The position numbers and the translations under genes were made by a program. DNA of 13,186 nt from contig CAMZAY010000008.1 in the NCBI GenBank assembly GCA_947304365.1, forward strand, positions 1 through 13,186. The letters run 5' to 3'. The notes beneath the pieces are model-generated. The model had not been told where the DNA came from. It ran no database searches and saw only the letters and a program-made list of their open reading frames with translations. Shown piece by piece: positions 1 to 6,567 of the stretch; position 1 is the stretch's first letter, and every line of letters begins with the position of its first letter. The stretch comes from an uncultured Clostridia bacterium (GTDB taxonomy: Bacteria; Bacillota; Clostridia; Christensenellales; CAG-138).

Positions 1-49
1 GCATCAAAACACATATCATAGCAATACACAATACTGTTAGTCTTCGCAT
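1..49 (-). CDS. Start of a probable secreted or membrane protein, truncated by the window edge
   Basis: Only 16 codons are visible, starting at ATG 49-47 and encoding MRRLTVLCIAMICVLM. The two arginines followed by an uninterrupted hydrophobic run look like a signal peptide or N-terminal membrane anchor. An AAAGGAGG (minus strand, G-rich part at 66-61) lies 11 nt upstream of the ATG. It would follow the lipoprotein gene in the same direction, with the shifted-frame stop of that gene about 21 nt upstream, so the two could be one transcription unit. It overlaps the unshifted reading frame of the lipoprotein, so both cannot be right as drawn. Function cannot be judged from this much sequence. 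Confidence 0.4.
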   Translation of the reverse strand, partial: MRRLTVLCIAMICVLM

Positions 50-293
50 ATCTAGAATGGCCTCCTTTCTTTATTCCAAGTGGGGAAATACAACACTGTC
101 CATCATTGTTTTTCATCATGTCGTTCCAGATCTCAATATCCATATCCCATACGGATGCGTCTGAAAAATCGCCGCACAGTTCCTCATAGAGCTCCTGCGT
201 TTCATCTTCCGTCAGAAGACCGCTCGGATCGCACCCACATAACACCATCGCTGCTGTCAACAAGGAAACGATCAAGGCACATGCTTTTTTCAT
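1..293 (-). CDS. Small lipoprotein, partial; runs off the left edge or is frameshifted near 109-113
   Basis: The gene starts at an ATG at 293-291, preceded by GGAGGATAAC. The protein begins MKKACALIVSLLTAAMVLCGC, a lysine-charged n-region, a hydrophobic stretch and a lipobox-like LCGC, so Cys21 is the probable lipidation site and the protein should be exported and membrane-anchored. The mature part seen here is acidic (for example LTEDETQELYEELCGDFSD). I do not recognise a family. The frame stays open to base 1 (97 codons), but the part after about residue 60 looks unlike protein. It also reads through an AAAGGAGG and the start of another probable gene. If one A is removed from the five-A run (plus-strand T109-113), the protein instead ends FPHLE at a TAA at 73-71, just before that ribosome binding site. 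So this is either an edge-truncated gene, a frameshifted gene, or an assembly error. Base composition is lower in GC than the dcw genes. Confidence 0.6.
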   Translation of the reverse strand, partial: MKKACALIVSLLTAAMVLCGCDPSGLLTEDETQELYEELCGDFSDASVWDMDIEIWNDMMKNNDGQCCISPLGIKKGGHSRYAKTNSIVYCYDMCFD

Positions 294-365
294 GTTATCC
301 TCCACGCGTCCGATAATATGTTTTCATATATATAACGGTTAAGCGCGCCGTTTGGTTCCTTCAAT

Positions 366-374
366 ATTATAACA
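366..374 (-). promoter_or_regulatory. Extended -10 promoter for the lipoprotein gene
   Basis: On the minus strand TGTTATAAT reads as a TGn extended -10 with a perfect TATAAT at 371-366. No good -35 hexamer is seen 17 nt upstream; that position falls in the loop of the inverted repeat at 378-403. Transcription would start near 359, giving a leader of about 65 nt before the ATG at 293. The consensus -10 is directly visible; its use is inferred. Confidence 0.5.
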
Positions 375-377
375 TAA

Positions 378-403
378 ATCGGAGGGGTCGTATCCCCTCC
401 GAT
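378..403 (-). terminator. 10-bp perfect inverted repeat; terminator of maf-mreB or operator
   Basis: ATCGGAGGGG at 378-387 pairs perfectly with CCCCTCCGAT at 394-403 around a 6-nt loop. It lies downstream of the mreB-like gene. On the minus strand the stem is followed by TTATGTTATAATATT, a broken T-tract, so it could terminate the maf-mreB transcript. It also covers the region immediately upstream of the extended -10 of the lipoprotein gene, so it could instead (or also) be an operator. Terminator activity is the weaker part of the call because the T-tract is poor. Confidence 0.45.
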
Positions 404-547
404 AATATATTTTCGGATCTGTTTCAGGCGACCGAACTGCGCCGGGAATACGCCGGGTTATTTTTCCGACTTCTTCAGTCGGCCGGAAAAGGACCACATC
501 GCCGCCGGGCAGACAGCTGACGCCGACTGATGAGGGGCGCTCCCGAT

Positions 548-1513
548 CTACACCGCGGCGAGCGCCTCCAAAGAGAGGCCGGAGCTTTTTCTTATAAAGC
601 TTTGGAGACCGGTTATCACGGCGGAATCGGCGTTCGGGGCGGGGCGGACGCTTATGCCGAGCAGCTTTTCGAGGCTTTCCGCCAGACCGAACTGCTTGGC
701 TCCCCCGCCTATCAGCACCGCGCCGGAATCCACGAGGTCGGCGGCGCACTCCGGCGGAAGGCTCTCTATCGCAAAGGCGATCTCCGCCGCGATACGTCTT
801 ACCGCAGGCATGGCTGCGTCCATGAGCGCCGCGGACGCCACCTCCCTGAAAACGGGGACGCCCGTGCGGGAGGTCCTGACGCTTACCCGGAGCACGGGCG
901 ACGCGAGGCGCTTCTTGAGCTGTTCCGCGGTTTGGGAGGCGATCAGCTCGCCATGCTCCTCGGCAAACCACGCCATTATCCTTTTGTCCACCGCGTGACT
1001 GCCGACGGGGATACTGCGCTCCAAAACCGCGCCGCCGTTCGCGCAGACGAGTATGCCCGTGGTCTCCCTGCCTATATCGACGAGGAGGCTCGCCCTGTCG
1101 GCGTTAACGTCCACGCCCGCGCCCTCTGCGCCCGCCAAAAGCCCTTTTACGAGGCGCACACGGCGGAAGCCCGCCTCCCTTGCGACCTCCGCGAGCGCCT
1201 GCTTTTTGAGCGGGTTCTCGTCCGCGGGGACCGCCAGCAGGAGGCTCATCCCCGCGAGGGTCTTCCGCTTCGTCAGCGAGAGCGCGAATCGGCGCAGCAT
1301 TATCGCCGCAAGCGTTATATCGGAGACTCCGCCGCGCACCGGATAGACCTCCGCCGCGTTGAGAAGCCTTCTTGAAGCGCTGCCGACCGCGAGCACGCAG
1401 CGGTGATCGTCCATGTCGAGCGCCGCGCGCGTCTCCTCGCACGCGGTCTCGCGCCGCGTCGCAAGCCTTGTATTGGCGGAGCCCATGTCCGCCGCGATGA
1501 CGTTTTCAAACAT
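548..1513 (-). CDS. mreB: Divergent MreB-like actin homologue with altered nucleotide-binding motifs
   Basis: The 321-aa protein aligns by motif with MreB, the membrane-associated actin that guides lateral wall synthesis in rods. Recognisable parts are phosphate-1 DMGSANTR (residues 9-16, MreB DLGTANT), the PVRGGVSDI stretch (58-66), LLAVPADEN (92-100), phosphate-2 VDIGRETTG (145-153), SIPVGSHAVDKRI (167-179), SQTAEQLKKRLAS (193-205), LPPECAADL (252-260), and adenosine motif VLIGGGAKQFGL (266-277). Two key places depart from the family: the DIGGGTT loop reads DIGRETT, and the segment matching the catalytic EEP of MreB reads KGL near residues 123-125. ATP hydrolysis is therefore doubtful. The start at 1513 is preferred over an ATG at 1543 because AAGGAG lies 10 nt upstream of it. 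It follows maf by 90 nt in the same direction, and no mreC or mreD follows. Fold is confident; function as a true MreB is not. Confidence 0.82.
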   Translation of the reverse strand: MFENVIAADMGSANTRLATRRETACEETRAALDMDDHRCVLAVGSASRRLLNAAEVYPVRGGVSDITLAAIMLRRFALSLTKRKTLAGMSLLLAVPADENPLKKQALAEVAREAGFRRVRLVKGLLAGAEGAGVDVNADRASLLVDIGRETTGILVCANGGAVLERSIPVGSHAVDKRIMAWFAEEHGELIASQTAEQLKKRLASPVLRVSVRTSRTGVPVFREVASAALMDAAMPAVRRIAAEIAFAIESLPPECAADLVDSGAVLIGGGAKQFGLAESLEKLLGISVRPAPNADSAVITGLQSFIRKSSGLSLEALAAV

Positions 1514-1603
1514 AAAAAATCCGCTCCTTCGGTCCATACTCAATAATCAGTATTCCCGAAGCGGGCGGAGCTTTACATTTTTTGGGGTGCGATTTTTAGC
1601 GAA

Positions 1604-2206
1604 TCATCCCTTCTTTGGGACTGGCCGTATGCCGAACGCGGCAAGGAGCCTGTAAACCGTATGCACGGGCAGCCCGACGACGGTGAAATAGCTGCCCTCT
1701 ATGCCGGTGATATGCACGGAGAACGGACCCTGTATGCCGTACGCGCCCGCCTTGTCCATGGGGTCGCCGGTCGAGATGTATTCGAGTATCTCCTCATCCG
1801 AAAGCCTGTCAAAGCGCACCCGCGCGTGATCGCAGAGGCTGACCATCTCCTCGCCGTTTTCGCCCATGCAGACCGCCGCGACGCCCGTGTACACGACGTT
1901 TTCGCGCCCGCTCTCCGCCTTGAGCATGGCGAACGCCTCCGCCTCGTCCCGGGGCTTTCCGAGTATCGTGCCGTCGAGCACGACGACCGTGTCGGAGCCC
2001 AAAACGACGGCTTGCTTCTGCCTTTCCTCCGGAAGCGAGCGGAACACGCCGAGCGCCTTCGCCTCCGCGAGCGCCCTGACGAGCTCCTCCGGCTCCGACG
2101 CGCGCGTTTCCTCCGCCGCACCGCTTTTTATCACCGTGAATTCGTATCCGCACATCGAAAGCAGCTCCCTTCTTCTCGGCGAACCGCTTGCAAGGATCAG
2201 TTCCAT
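1604..2206 (-). CDS. maf: Maf-family nucleoside triphosphate pyrophosphatase
   Basis: The 200-aa protein is a full-length Maf/YhdE-type enzyme. Members hydrolyse dTTP, UTP and related or modified NTPs to the monophosphate plus pyrophosphate, acting in the cytoplasm as house-cleaning enzymes. Overexpression of family members affects septum formation. Visible motifs are ASGSPRRRELL (residues 6-16), GSDTVVVLDG (70-79) with the catalytic Asp72, ILGKPRDEAEA (81-91), VVYTGV (104-109) and MDKAGAYGIQG (150-160). The start at 2206 has AAAAGGAGG 5 nt upstream and a sigma-A type promoter just before it. It is the first gene of a leftward pair with the mreB-like gene, matching the maf-mreB proximity common in Bacillota, and is divergent from mraZ. 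Confidence 0.96.
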   Translation of the reverse strand: MELILASGSPRRRELLSMCGYEFTVIKSGAAEETRASEPEELVRALAEAKALGVFRSLPEERQKQAVVLGSDTVVVLDGTILGKPRDEAEAFAMLKAESGRENVVYTGVAAVCMGENGEEMVSLCDHARVRFDRLSDEEILEYISTGDPMDKAGAYGIQGPFSVHITGIEGSYFTVVGLPVHTVYRLLAAFGIRPVPKKG

Positions 2207-2232
2207 AACGACCTCCTTTTTCCCATGTTTTG

Positions 2233-2261
2233 ATTATAAAGGGTCGAGCCGGTTTATGCAA
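2233..2261 (-). promoter_or_regulatory. Sigma-A type promoter for maf-mreB
   Basis: On the minus strand TTGCAT (2261-2256) and a perfect TATAAT (2238-2233) are separated by exactly 17 nt. Transcription would start near 2226, about 20 nt before the maf ATG, leaving just room for the ribosome binding site. Confidence 0.65.
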
Positions 2262-2343
2262 GTGGGAGACAGGGACAAATATAAATTGGAAACAGAATCA
2301 AAAGAAATTATTACAAAAAAGTTACAAATAGTTCCATTTAGGG

Positions 2344-2372
2344 TTGACAAAGACTCCGGAGGGTGTTACAAT
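2344..2372 (+). promoter_or_regulatory. Strong sigma-A type promoter for the dcw operon
   Basis: A perfect TTGACA (2344-2349), a 17-nt spacer and TACAAT (2367-2372), the latter preceded by TGT as an extended -10. Upstream, 2281-2340 is A/T-rich with two TTACAAA copies 11 nt apart (2311-2317 and 2322-2328), which could act as an UP element or binding site. The start point would be near 2379, giving a leader of about 69 nt before mraZ. This is the best promoter in the window and should drive mraZ through ftsQ. Confidence 0.85.
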
Positions 2373-2402
2373 ATGCTTATCCTCAATGTAATGGCGGCAG
2401 TG

Positions 2403-2420
2403 TCCCCATTTTAGTGGGGA
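2403..2420 (+). promoter_or_regulatory. Inverted TCCCCA/TGGGGA repeat in the mraZ leader; possible MraZ site
   Basis: TCCCCA (2403-2408) and TGGGGA (2415-2420) form a perfect 6-bp inverted repeat around TTTTAG, about 25 nt downstream of the expected transcription start and 27 nt before the mraZ ATG. MraZ proteins are known to bind TGGG-containing repeats near their own promoter, so the TGGGGA half-sites are candidates. However, the usual arrangement is direct repeats about 10 nt apart, which is not seen here. Confidence 0.35.
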
Positions 2421-2447
2421 AATCGTTCGAAAAGGAGGCGGAAAAAC

Positions 2448-2918
2448 ATGATCGTCGGCAGTTTTAACGTTACGGTCGATGCGCAGGGCAGGCTCATTGT
2501 TCCTTCCGATTGGGCCGAAGCTCTCGGAGAGCGCGTCGTTGTTATCCGCGATCTTTCTCCCTCCGGCGAACATTTCCTCACTGCACTGCCCATGGAGGCC
2601 TATCAGAGCTATATCAGCGATTTCGCTCACAATCCCGCTTCCGATCCGCGCAGTCACGATCTTTCGAGGAAGCTTCTGCAGTACGCCTGCGACTGCAAGA
2701 TCGATCAGAAGAAGCGCCGCATCTCGATAGTCTCCTCCAGCCTGCAGTACGCCGGCATTGAAACGAGCGCCGTGCTTACCGCGAACATCCGCTCCTCCTA
2801 CTCCGTGTTCGAGATCTGGGCGCCCGAGGCGCTCGAGCGCAGCAACGCCGAGTTCGACGAGTGGCAGTATCAGGAGGCCCTCAAGAAGAACGCCGACGAG
2901 GTCAAGGGCATAAAATGA
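2448..2918 (+). CDS. mraZ: Transcriptional regulator MraZ
   Basis: MraZ is the DNA-binding regulator of dcw clusters, built from two AbrB/SpoVT-like halves. The 156-aa product opens MIVGSFNVTVDAQGRLIVP, matching the MraZ N-terminus, with the first DxxxR motif at residues 11-15 and the second (DQKKR) at 86-90, followed by RRISIVSSSLQYAGI. It is somewhat longer than the usual length of about 143 residues because of a charged C-terminal extension. The ATG is preceded by AAAAGGAGG at good spacing. It is the first gene after the strong promoter at 2344-2372, and its TGA overlaps the rsmH ATG. Autoregulation is expected from the family; only a weak candidate site is visible in the leader. Confidence 0.95.
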   Translation: MIVGSFNVTVDAQGRLIVPSDWAEALGERVVVIRDLSPSGEHFLTALPMEAYQSYISDFAHNPASDPRSHDLSRKLLQYACDCKIDQKKRRISIVSSSLQYAGIETSAVLTANIRSSYSVFEIWAPEALERSNAEFDEWQYQEALKKNADEVKGIK

Positions 2919-3871
2919 CCGATTCGAGCTACCACACTCCGATAATGCTCCGCGAGGTGCTGGAGCTTATGGAGCCCGCACGCTGCCGCGCGACGATCGA
3001 CGGCACGCTCGGCGGGGGCGGTCACAGCGAGGGGATACTTGAGCTTTTGCCCGAGACTTCGGTGCATTTCGGGATCGACCGCGATCCGGAGGCGCTCGTC
3101 GCGGCGGGGGCAAGGCTCTCACGATTCAGTAACTTTCATGCCGTACACGGCAATTTCTTTGATATGAAGGAGCTCATCCCCCTTGGGGAGTACGGGCTCA
3201 CGGGGGTCGACGGGATACTTCTCGATCTGGGCGTCAGCTCCCACCAGCTGGACGACGGCAGCCGCGGCTTCTCCTACAACACGGAGGCGCCCCTCGACCT
3301 GAGGATGGATAAAACGGCTCCGCTCTCCGCTTACGAGGTGGTCAACACCTACCCCGTGAAGAGGCTTTACGAGGTGATCCGGGATTACGGCGAGGAACGC
3401 TTCGCCTCCCGCATTGCGAACTTTATCGCCGCGGCGCGCGAGAAGGCGCCGATCGAGACCACTTCGGAGCTTGCGGCGATCATAAAAAACGCCATTCCCG
3501 CGGCGGCAAGGCGGGAAGGACCCCACCCCGCGAGGCGCACCTTCCAGGCGCTGCGCATAGAGGTGAACGGCGAGCTTGAGGGGCTCGGCGAGGCGATAAA
3601 AAACGCCGCTGGTCTGCTCGAGCCTGACGGAGTGCTGTGCGTGATAACGTTCCACTCCCTTGAGGACAGGATAGTGAAAAACGTGTTCCGGGAGCTTAAA
3701 AACCCCTGCACCTGTCCCCCATCCGCTCCGATATGTATCTGCGGCAAAAAGCCGATCGCCGAGATACTTACGGCAAAGCCCATTACGGCTTCCGGGGAGG
3801 AGCTTGAAAGGAACCCGCGTTCAAGAAGCGCAAAGCTGCGTGCGATACGCCGCACGCATAACGATATGTGA
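2915..3871 (+). CDS. rsmH: 16S rRNA (cytosine-1402 N4)-methyltransferase RsmH (MraW)
   Basis: The 318-aa enzyme transfers a methyl group from S-adenosylmethionine to N4 of C1402 in the decoding centre of 16S rRNA. Family motifs are HTPIMLREVL (residues 7-16), the SAM-binding loop TIDGTLGGGGHS (27-38), GIDRDPEAL (53-61), VDGILLDLGVSSHQLD (98-113), GFSYNTEAPLDLRMD (118-132), RRTFQALRIEVN (207-218) and VITFHSLEDRIVK (243-255). The start at 2915 is chosen because the protein opens with the conserved HTP(I/V)ML region and the ATG overlaps the mraZ stop as ATGA, a typical translational coupling. An in-frame ATG upstream at 2861 lies inside mraZ and is unlikely. Confidence 0.97.
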   Translation: MTDSSYHTPIMLREVLELMEPARCRATIDGTLGGGGHSEGILELLPETSVHFGIDRDPEALVAAGARLSRFSNFHAVHGNFFDMKELIPLGEYGLTGVDGILLDLGVSSHQLDDGSRGFSYNTEAPLDLRMDKTAPLSAYEVVNTYPVKRLYEVIRDYGEERFASRIANFIAAAREKAPIETTSELAAIIKNAIPAAARREGPHPARRTFQALRIEVNGELEGLGEAIKNAAGLLEPDGVLCVITFHSLEDRIVKNVFRELKNPCTCPPSAPICICGKKPIAEILTAKPITASGEELERNPRSRSAKLRAIRRTHNDM

Positions 3872-3882
3872 GGATGAATAAG

Positions 3883-4350
3883 ATGAGTATGCCTGAGTCG
3901 AACAAGAAGAAGAGCCTCGACGCGATCAGGGTCTATGCGCCCAGCCGCGGCAGCCTCGCCCTTGACAGCGAGGCGTTGCCCTATACCCGCGTCGCGGAGC
4001 CCGCTCCCGCGGCGGCTCCCCGCCGTCCCAAGCTCGTTCCTCTTGCTCCCGCAAAGAAGAGGCATACGCTCCTCGACACTATGCGCGAATACAAGGTGCT
4101 GCCCAAGACGGCGGCGGTCGTGTGCATACTCGCCATGGCGTTCGCGCTGATATTCACGCTCTCCGGCTTCAACAACATCTCCGCCTCGCAGAAGGAGATC
4201 AACAAGCTCTCGAAGCAGGTATCCGAGATGGAAAAGAACGTTGAGAAGGCGAACGTGGATCTGCTCTTCTCGCTGGACCTTGCCTCCGCGCACGATGCGG
4301 CAAGGAACGCGGGCATGAGCTACCCCGGAACGGGAAACGCAGGTAATTGA
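3883..4350 (+). CDS. ftsL: FtsL-like cell division protein (bitopic, coiled coil)
   Basis: The roughly 155-aa protein has the FtsL layout. It has a cytoplasmic N-terminal tail (1-74, rich in Ala, Pro and basic residues), one membrane segment (about 76-97, TAAVVCILAMAFALIFTLSG) and an extracytoplasmic coiled-coil stretch (about 103-130, SQKEINKLSKQVSEMEK). It ends with AARNAGMSYP, resembling the A..LGM..P end of FtsL. FtsL pairs with DivIC/FtsB and FtsQ/DivIB and activates FtsW-PBP2B at the septum. Sequence identity in this family is always low, so the position between rsmH and pbpB carries weight. Start choice: GAGG at 3870-3873 is 9 nt before the ATG at 3883; a GTG at 3868 and ATGs at 3874 and 3889 are alternatives. 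The N-tail is longer than in most FtsL proteins. Confidence 0.85.
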   Translation: MSMPESNKKKSLDAIRVYAPSRGSLALDSEALPYTRVAEPAPAAAPRRPKLVPLAPAKKRHTLLDTMREYKVLPKTAAVVCILAMAFALIFTLSGFNNISASQKEINKLSKQVSEMEKNVEKANVDLLFSLDLASAHDAARNAGMSYPGTGNAGN

Positions 4351-4375
4351 TCCCTTAAAGGGAGGTTTTAATAAG

Positions 4376-6553
4376 TTGGCAGAAAAGCGTAGAAAGAAGC
4401 GTCGCTTCAAGCTGGTGGCTCCGAACACAAAACCCGCCAGACCTTTGAAAGTCCGCCTCATGCATACGCTTGTTGCTTATGCCGTTTTATTCCTGTTGCT
4501 GACAGGATTTTTGTTTGTTATTCAGGTCATAATGGGGCCGAAGCTCCAGCGCTCCGCGCTGAGCCAGTGGACGAGGACGACCCTTATCGCCGCCGACCGC
4601 GGCGAGATACTCGACCGCTCCGGCAAGGTGCTTGCCACGAACGGCAACGTGTATAAGGTAGTGATATGGCCGAAGAACATACCCGAGGGCGACCGTGAGC
4701 GCACCGCCGCGGAGCTTTCGAAGCTTTTGAACCTTGATTACGAAACGGTGCTCAAGCGCTGTTCCTATACCAAATATCAGGAGATCGTGCTGAAGAGGCA
4801 GATCGATTCCGCCACGCGCGACGCGGTCAATGCGCTGAAGCTCGGCAGCGGCGTGGGCACGGCGGCGGACAGCAAGCGCTACTACCCCATGGGCAGCCTG
4901 TTCTCGCAGGTGCTCGGGTTCACCAACGTCGACAACGCCGGGCAGGCGGGACTTGAGCTGAGCCTTAACGAGTACCTTGCCGGCAAGGACGGCAAGCGCA
5001 TAGCCGAGACGGACAGCTCCGGCAATCTTCTTGCCTACGGCCAGACCGAATACATAGAGCCGGTGAACGGCCTGCAGGTGCGCCTTACCTGCGACAGCAT
5101 AATCGAGGGGTATCTTGAGAACCGGCTTAACGAGGCGCTTGAGATAAACAACGCGAAGCGCGCGATGGGCATAGTCATGGACTGCACGAACGGCGCGATA
5201 CTCGCGATATCCTCCAAGCCCGATTACGATCCGAACGATCCGCCCCGCAGCGATCTTGAAAAGCTTGCGGAGCTTTCGCGCGACAGGATCGTTACCGACG
5301 TTTACGAGCCCGGCTCCACGTTCAAGATAATCACGCTTGCGGCGGCGCTCGATTCCGGCGCGGCAAGCACGAGCAGTCATTTTGCATGCAGCGGCGGCAG
5401 CATAGTCAACGGCGAGACCATCCACTGCTGGAAGCACGCCGGGCACGGCGATCAGGACCTTACCCGGGCGGCGGAGAACAGCTGCAACTGCGCGTTCTTA
5501 AGGCTCGCGCTGAACATGGGCAAGGAGACCTTCTACGATTACATCTACGCGTTCGGCCTCGGCAAGAGCACGGGAAGCGGGCTAATAGGCGAGGCGAGCG
5601 GCATAGTCACGCATCAGAAATACGTTACCGAAAACGATCTGGCGAGGATCGGCTTCGGTCAGAGCATCGCCGTGACGCCCATACAGCTCGCGGCGGCGGT
5701 ATGCGCCGCGGTGAACGGCGGCGAGCTCTATCAGCCCTACATAGTCGACAGCATGACCGATTCGGAGGGCAACACTATATTCAAGGCCGAGACCGCGCCC
5801 GTGCGCCGCGTGATCTCCGAGGAGACCAGCGCGGTTGTAAGGAAGATACTCCAGAGCGTAGTCGACAACGGCACCGGCAAAAACTGCCGCATAGAGGGCT
5901 ATAAGGTCGGCGGAAAGACCGGCACCGCCCAGAAATACGATTCCTACGGCCGCGTGGATCAGGGCAAGTACATCTGCTCGTTCATAGGCTTTGCGCCGGC
6001 AGACAATCCCAGGTTCGTCTGCCTCATACTCGTCGACGAGCCGAACGTCGATCAGATATTCGGCAGCACCGTCGCCGCGCCGTTCGTAAAGGACGTGCTC
6101 GAGGACGTGCTTCATTATATGAACATCCGCCCGACGGAGGCTTCCGACACGGTCGAGGTGCCCAATCTCACCGGCCTTACGACGGAGGAAGCCGCGGCAA
6201 AGCTCGAGGAGCTCGGCCTGTCCGCCGTCTGTCAGAGCGAGGGCGTCGTTATGGCGCAGGTCCCCGCCGCGGGCGAGAGGGTGTCCAAGGGCTTCCAGGT
6301 GCTCCTTTACACCGGCGAGAACGGCGGCGATGATTCCGAGTACGGCAAGGAGTACGTAACCGTGCCCGATCTTAAGGGCTATACCCCGCTGCAGGCGTAC
6401 GACGCGCTGAAGGCGCTCGGGCTGGTGATGACCTCCGACGACGAGGATCCCGCCGGCTGGGCGTACATACAGTCCGTAAATCCCGGTATTGTCGTTGAAA
6501 AAGGCAGTACCATCAAAGTAAATTTCAGCTTCTATATCCCCGACGACAATTAA
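4376..6553 (+). CDS. pbpB: Class B penicillin-binding protein (division transpeptidase, PBP2B/SpoVD type) with two PASTA domains
   Basis: The 725-aa protein is the septal D,D-transpeptidase that crosslinks peptidoglycan outside the membrane. It has a very basic short N-tail, one membrane anchor (about 29-53) and a pedestal domain (AADRGEILDRSGKVLATNG at about 68-86). The transpeptidase domain carries the active-site S314-TFK (PGSTFKI), S369-C-N (ENSCN) and K514-TG (GGKTGTAQ). Two PASTA domains follow at about 593-650 (VEVPNLTGLTTEEA) and 661-722 (VTVPDLKGYTPLQA). Two PASTA repeats are closer to Bacillus PBP2B than to SpoVD, but one gene may serve both roles. The start is TTG at 4376 with GGAGG 10 nt upstream; no ATG is available before the membrane segment. 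It lies 25 nt after ftsL and 14 nt before murE. All catalytic residues are present. Confidence 0.96.
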   Translation: MAEKRRKKRRFKLVAPNTKPARPLKVRLMHTLVAYAVLFLLLTGFLFVIQVIMGPKLQRSALSQWTRTTLIAADRGEILDRSGKVLATNGNVYKVVIWPKNIPEGDRERTAAELSKLLNLDYETVLKRCSYTKYQEIVLKRQIDSATRDAVNALKLGSGVGTAADSKRYYPMGSLFSQVLGFTNVDNAGQAGLELSLNEYLAGKDGKRIAETDSSGNLLAYGQTEYIEPVNGLQVRLTCDSIIEGYLENRLNEALEINNAKRAMGIVMDCTNGAILAISSKPDYDPNDPPRSDLEKLAELSRDRIVTDVYEPGSTFKIITLAAALDSGAASTSSHFACSGGSIVNGETIHCWKHAGHGDQDLTRAAENSCNCAFLRLALNMGKETFYDYIYAFGLGKSTGSGLIGEASGIVTHQKYVTENDLARIGFGQSIAVTPIQLAAAVCAAVNGGELYQPYIVDSMTDSEGNTIFKAETAPVRRVISEETSAVVRKILQSVVDNGTGKNCRIEGYKVGGKTGTAQKYDSYGRVDQGKYICSFIGFAPADNPRFVCLILVDEPNVDQIFGSTVAAPFVKDVLEDVLHYMNIRPTEASDTVEVPNLTGLTTEEAAAKLEELGLSAVCQSEGVVMAQVPAAGERVSKGFQVLLYTGENGGDDSEYGKEYVTVPDLKGYTPLQAYDALKALGLVMTSDDEDPAGWAYIQSVNPGIVVEKGSTIKVNFSFYIPDDN

Positions 6554-6567
6554 GGGAGGTTTGATCC

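Noticed and set aside
339..547. C-terminal extension or small gene downstream of the mreB-like gene on the minus strand
   Set aside because: The open frame there is out of frame with the mreB-like gene, has no ribosome binding site or recognisable start, and covers the promoter and palindrome region.
530..1375. Long plus-strand open frame opposite the mreB-like gene
   Set aside because: It has no family resemblance and is rich in Arg, Gly and Ala. It is the expected shadow of a GC-rich coding region whose other strand has clear actin motifs.
2373..2414. 13-codon open frame before mraZ as a leader peptide
   Set aside because: Its ATG lies immediately after the -10 box, upstream of the expected transcription start, and it has no ribosome binding site.
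3385..4461. Long minus-strand open frame opposite rsmH, ftsL and the start of pbpB
   Set aside because: It crosses three well-supported genes and has no recognisable motif, so it is an antisense shadow.
4487..5446. Long minus-strand open frame opposite pbpB
   Set aside because: The plus strand has intact PBP motifs; this frame is compositionally a shadow.
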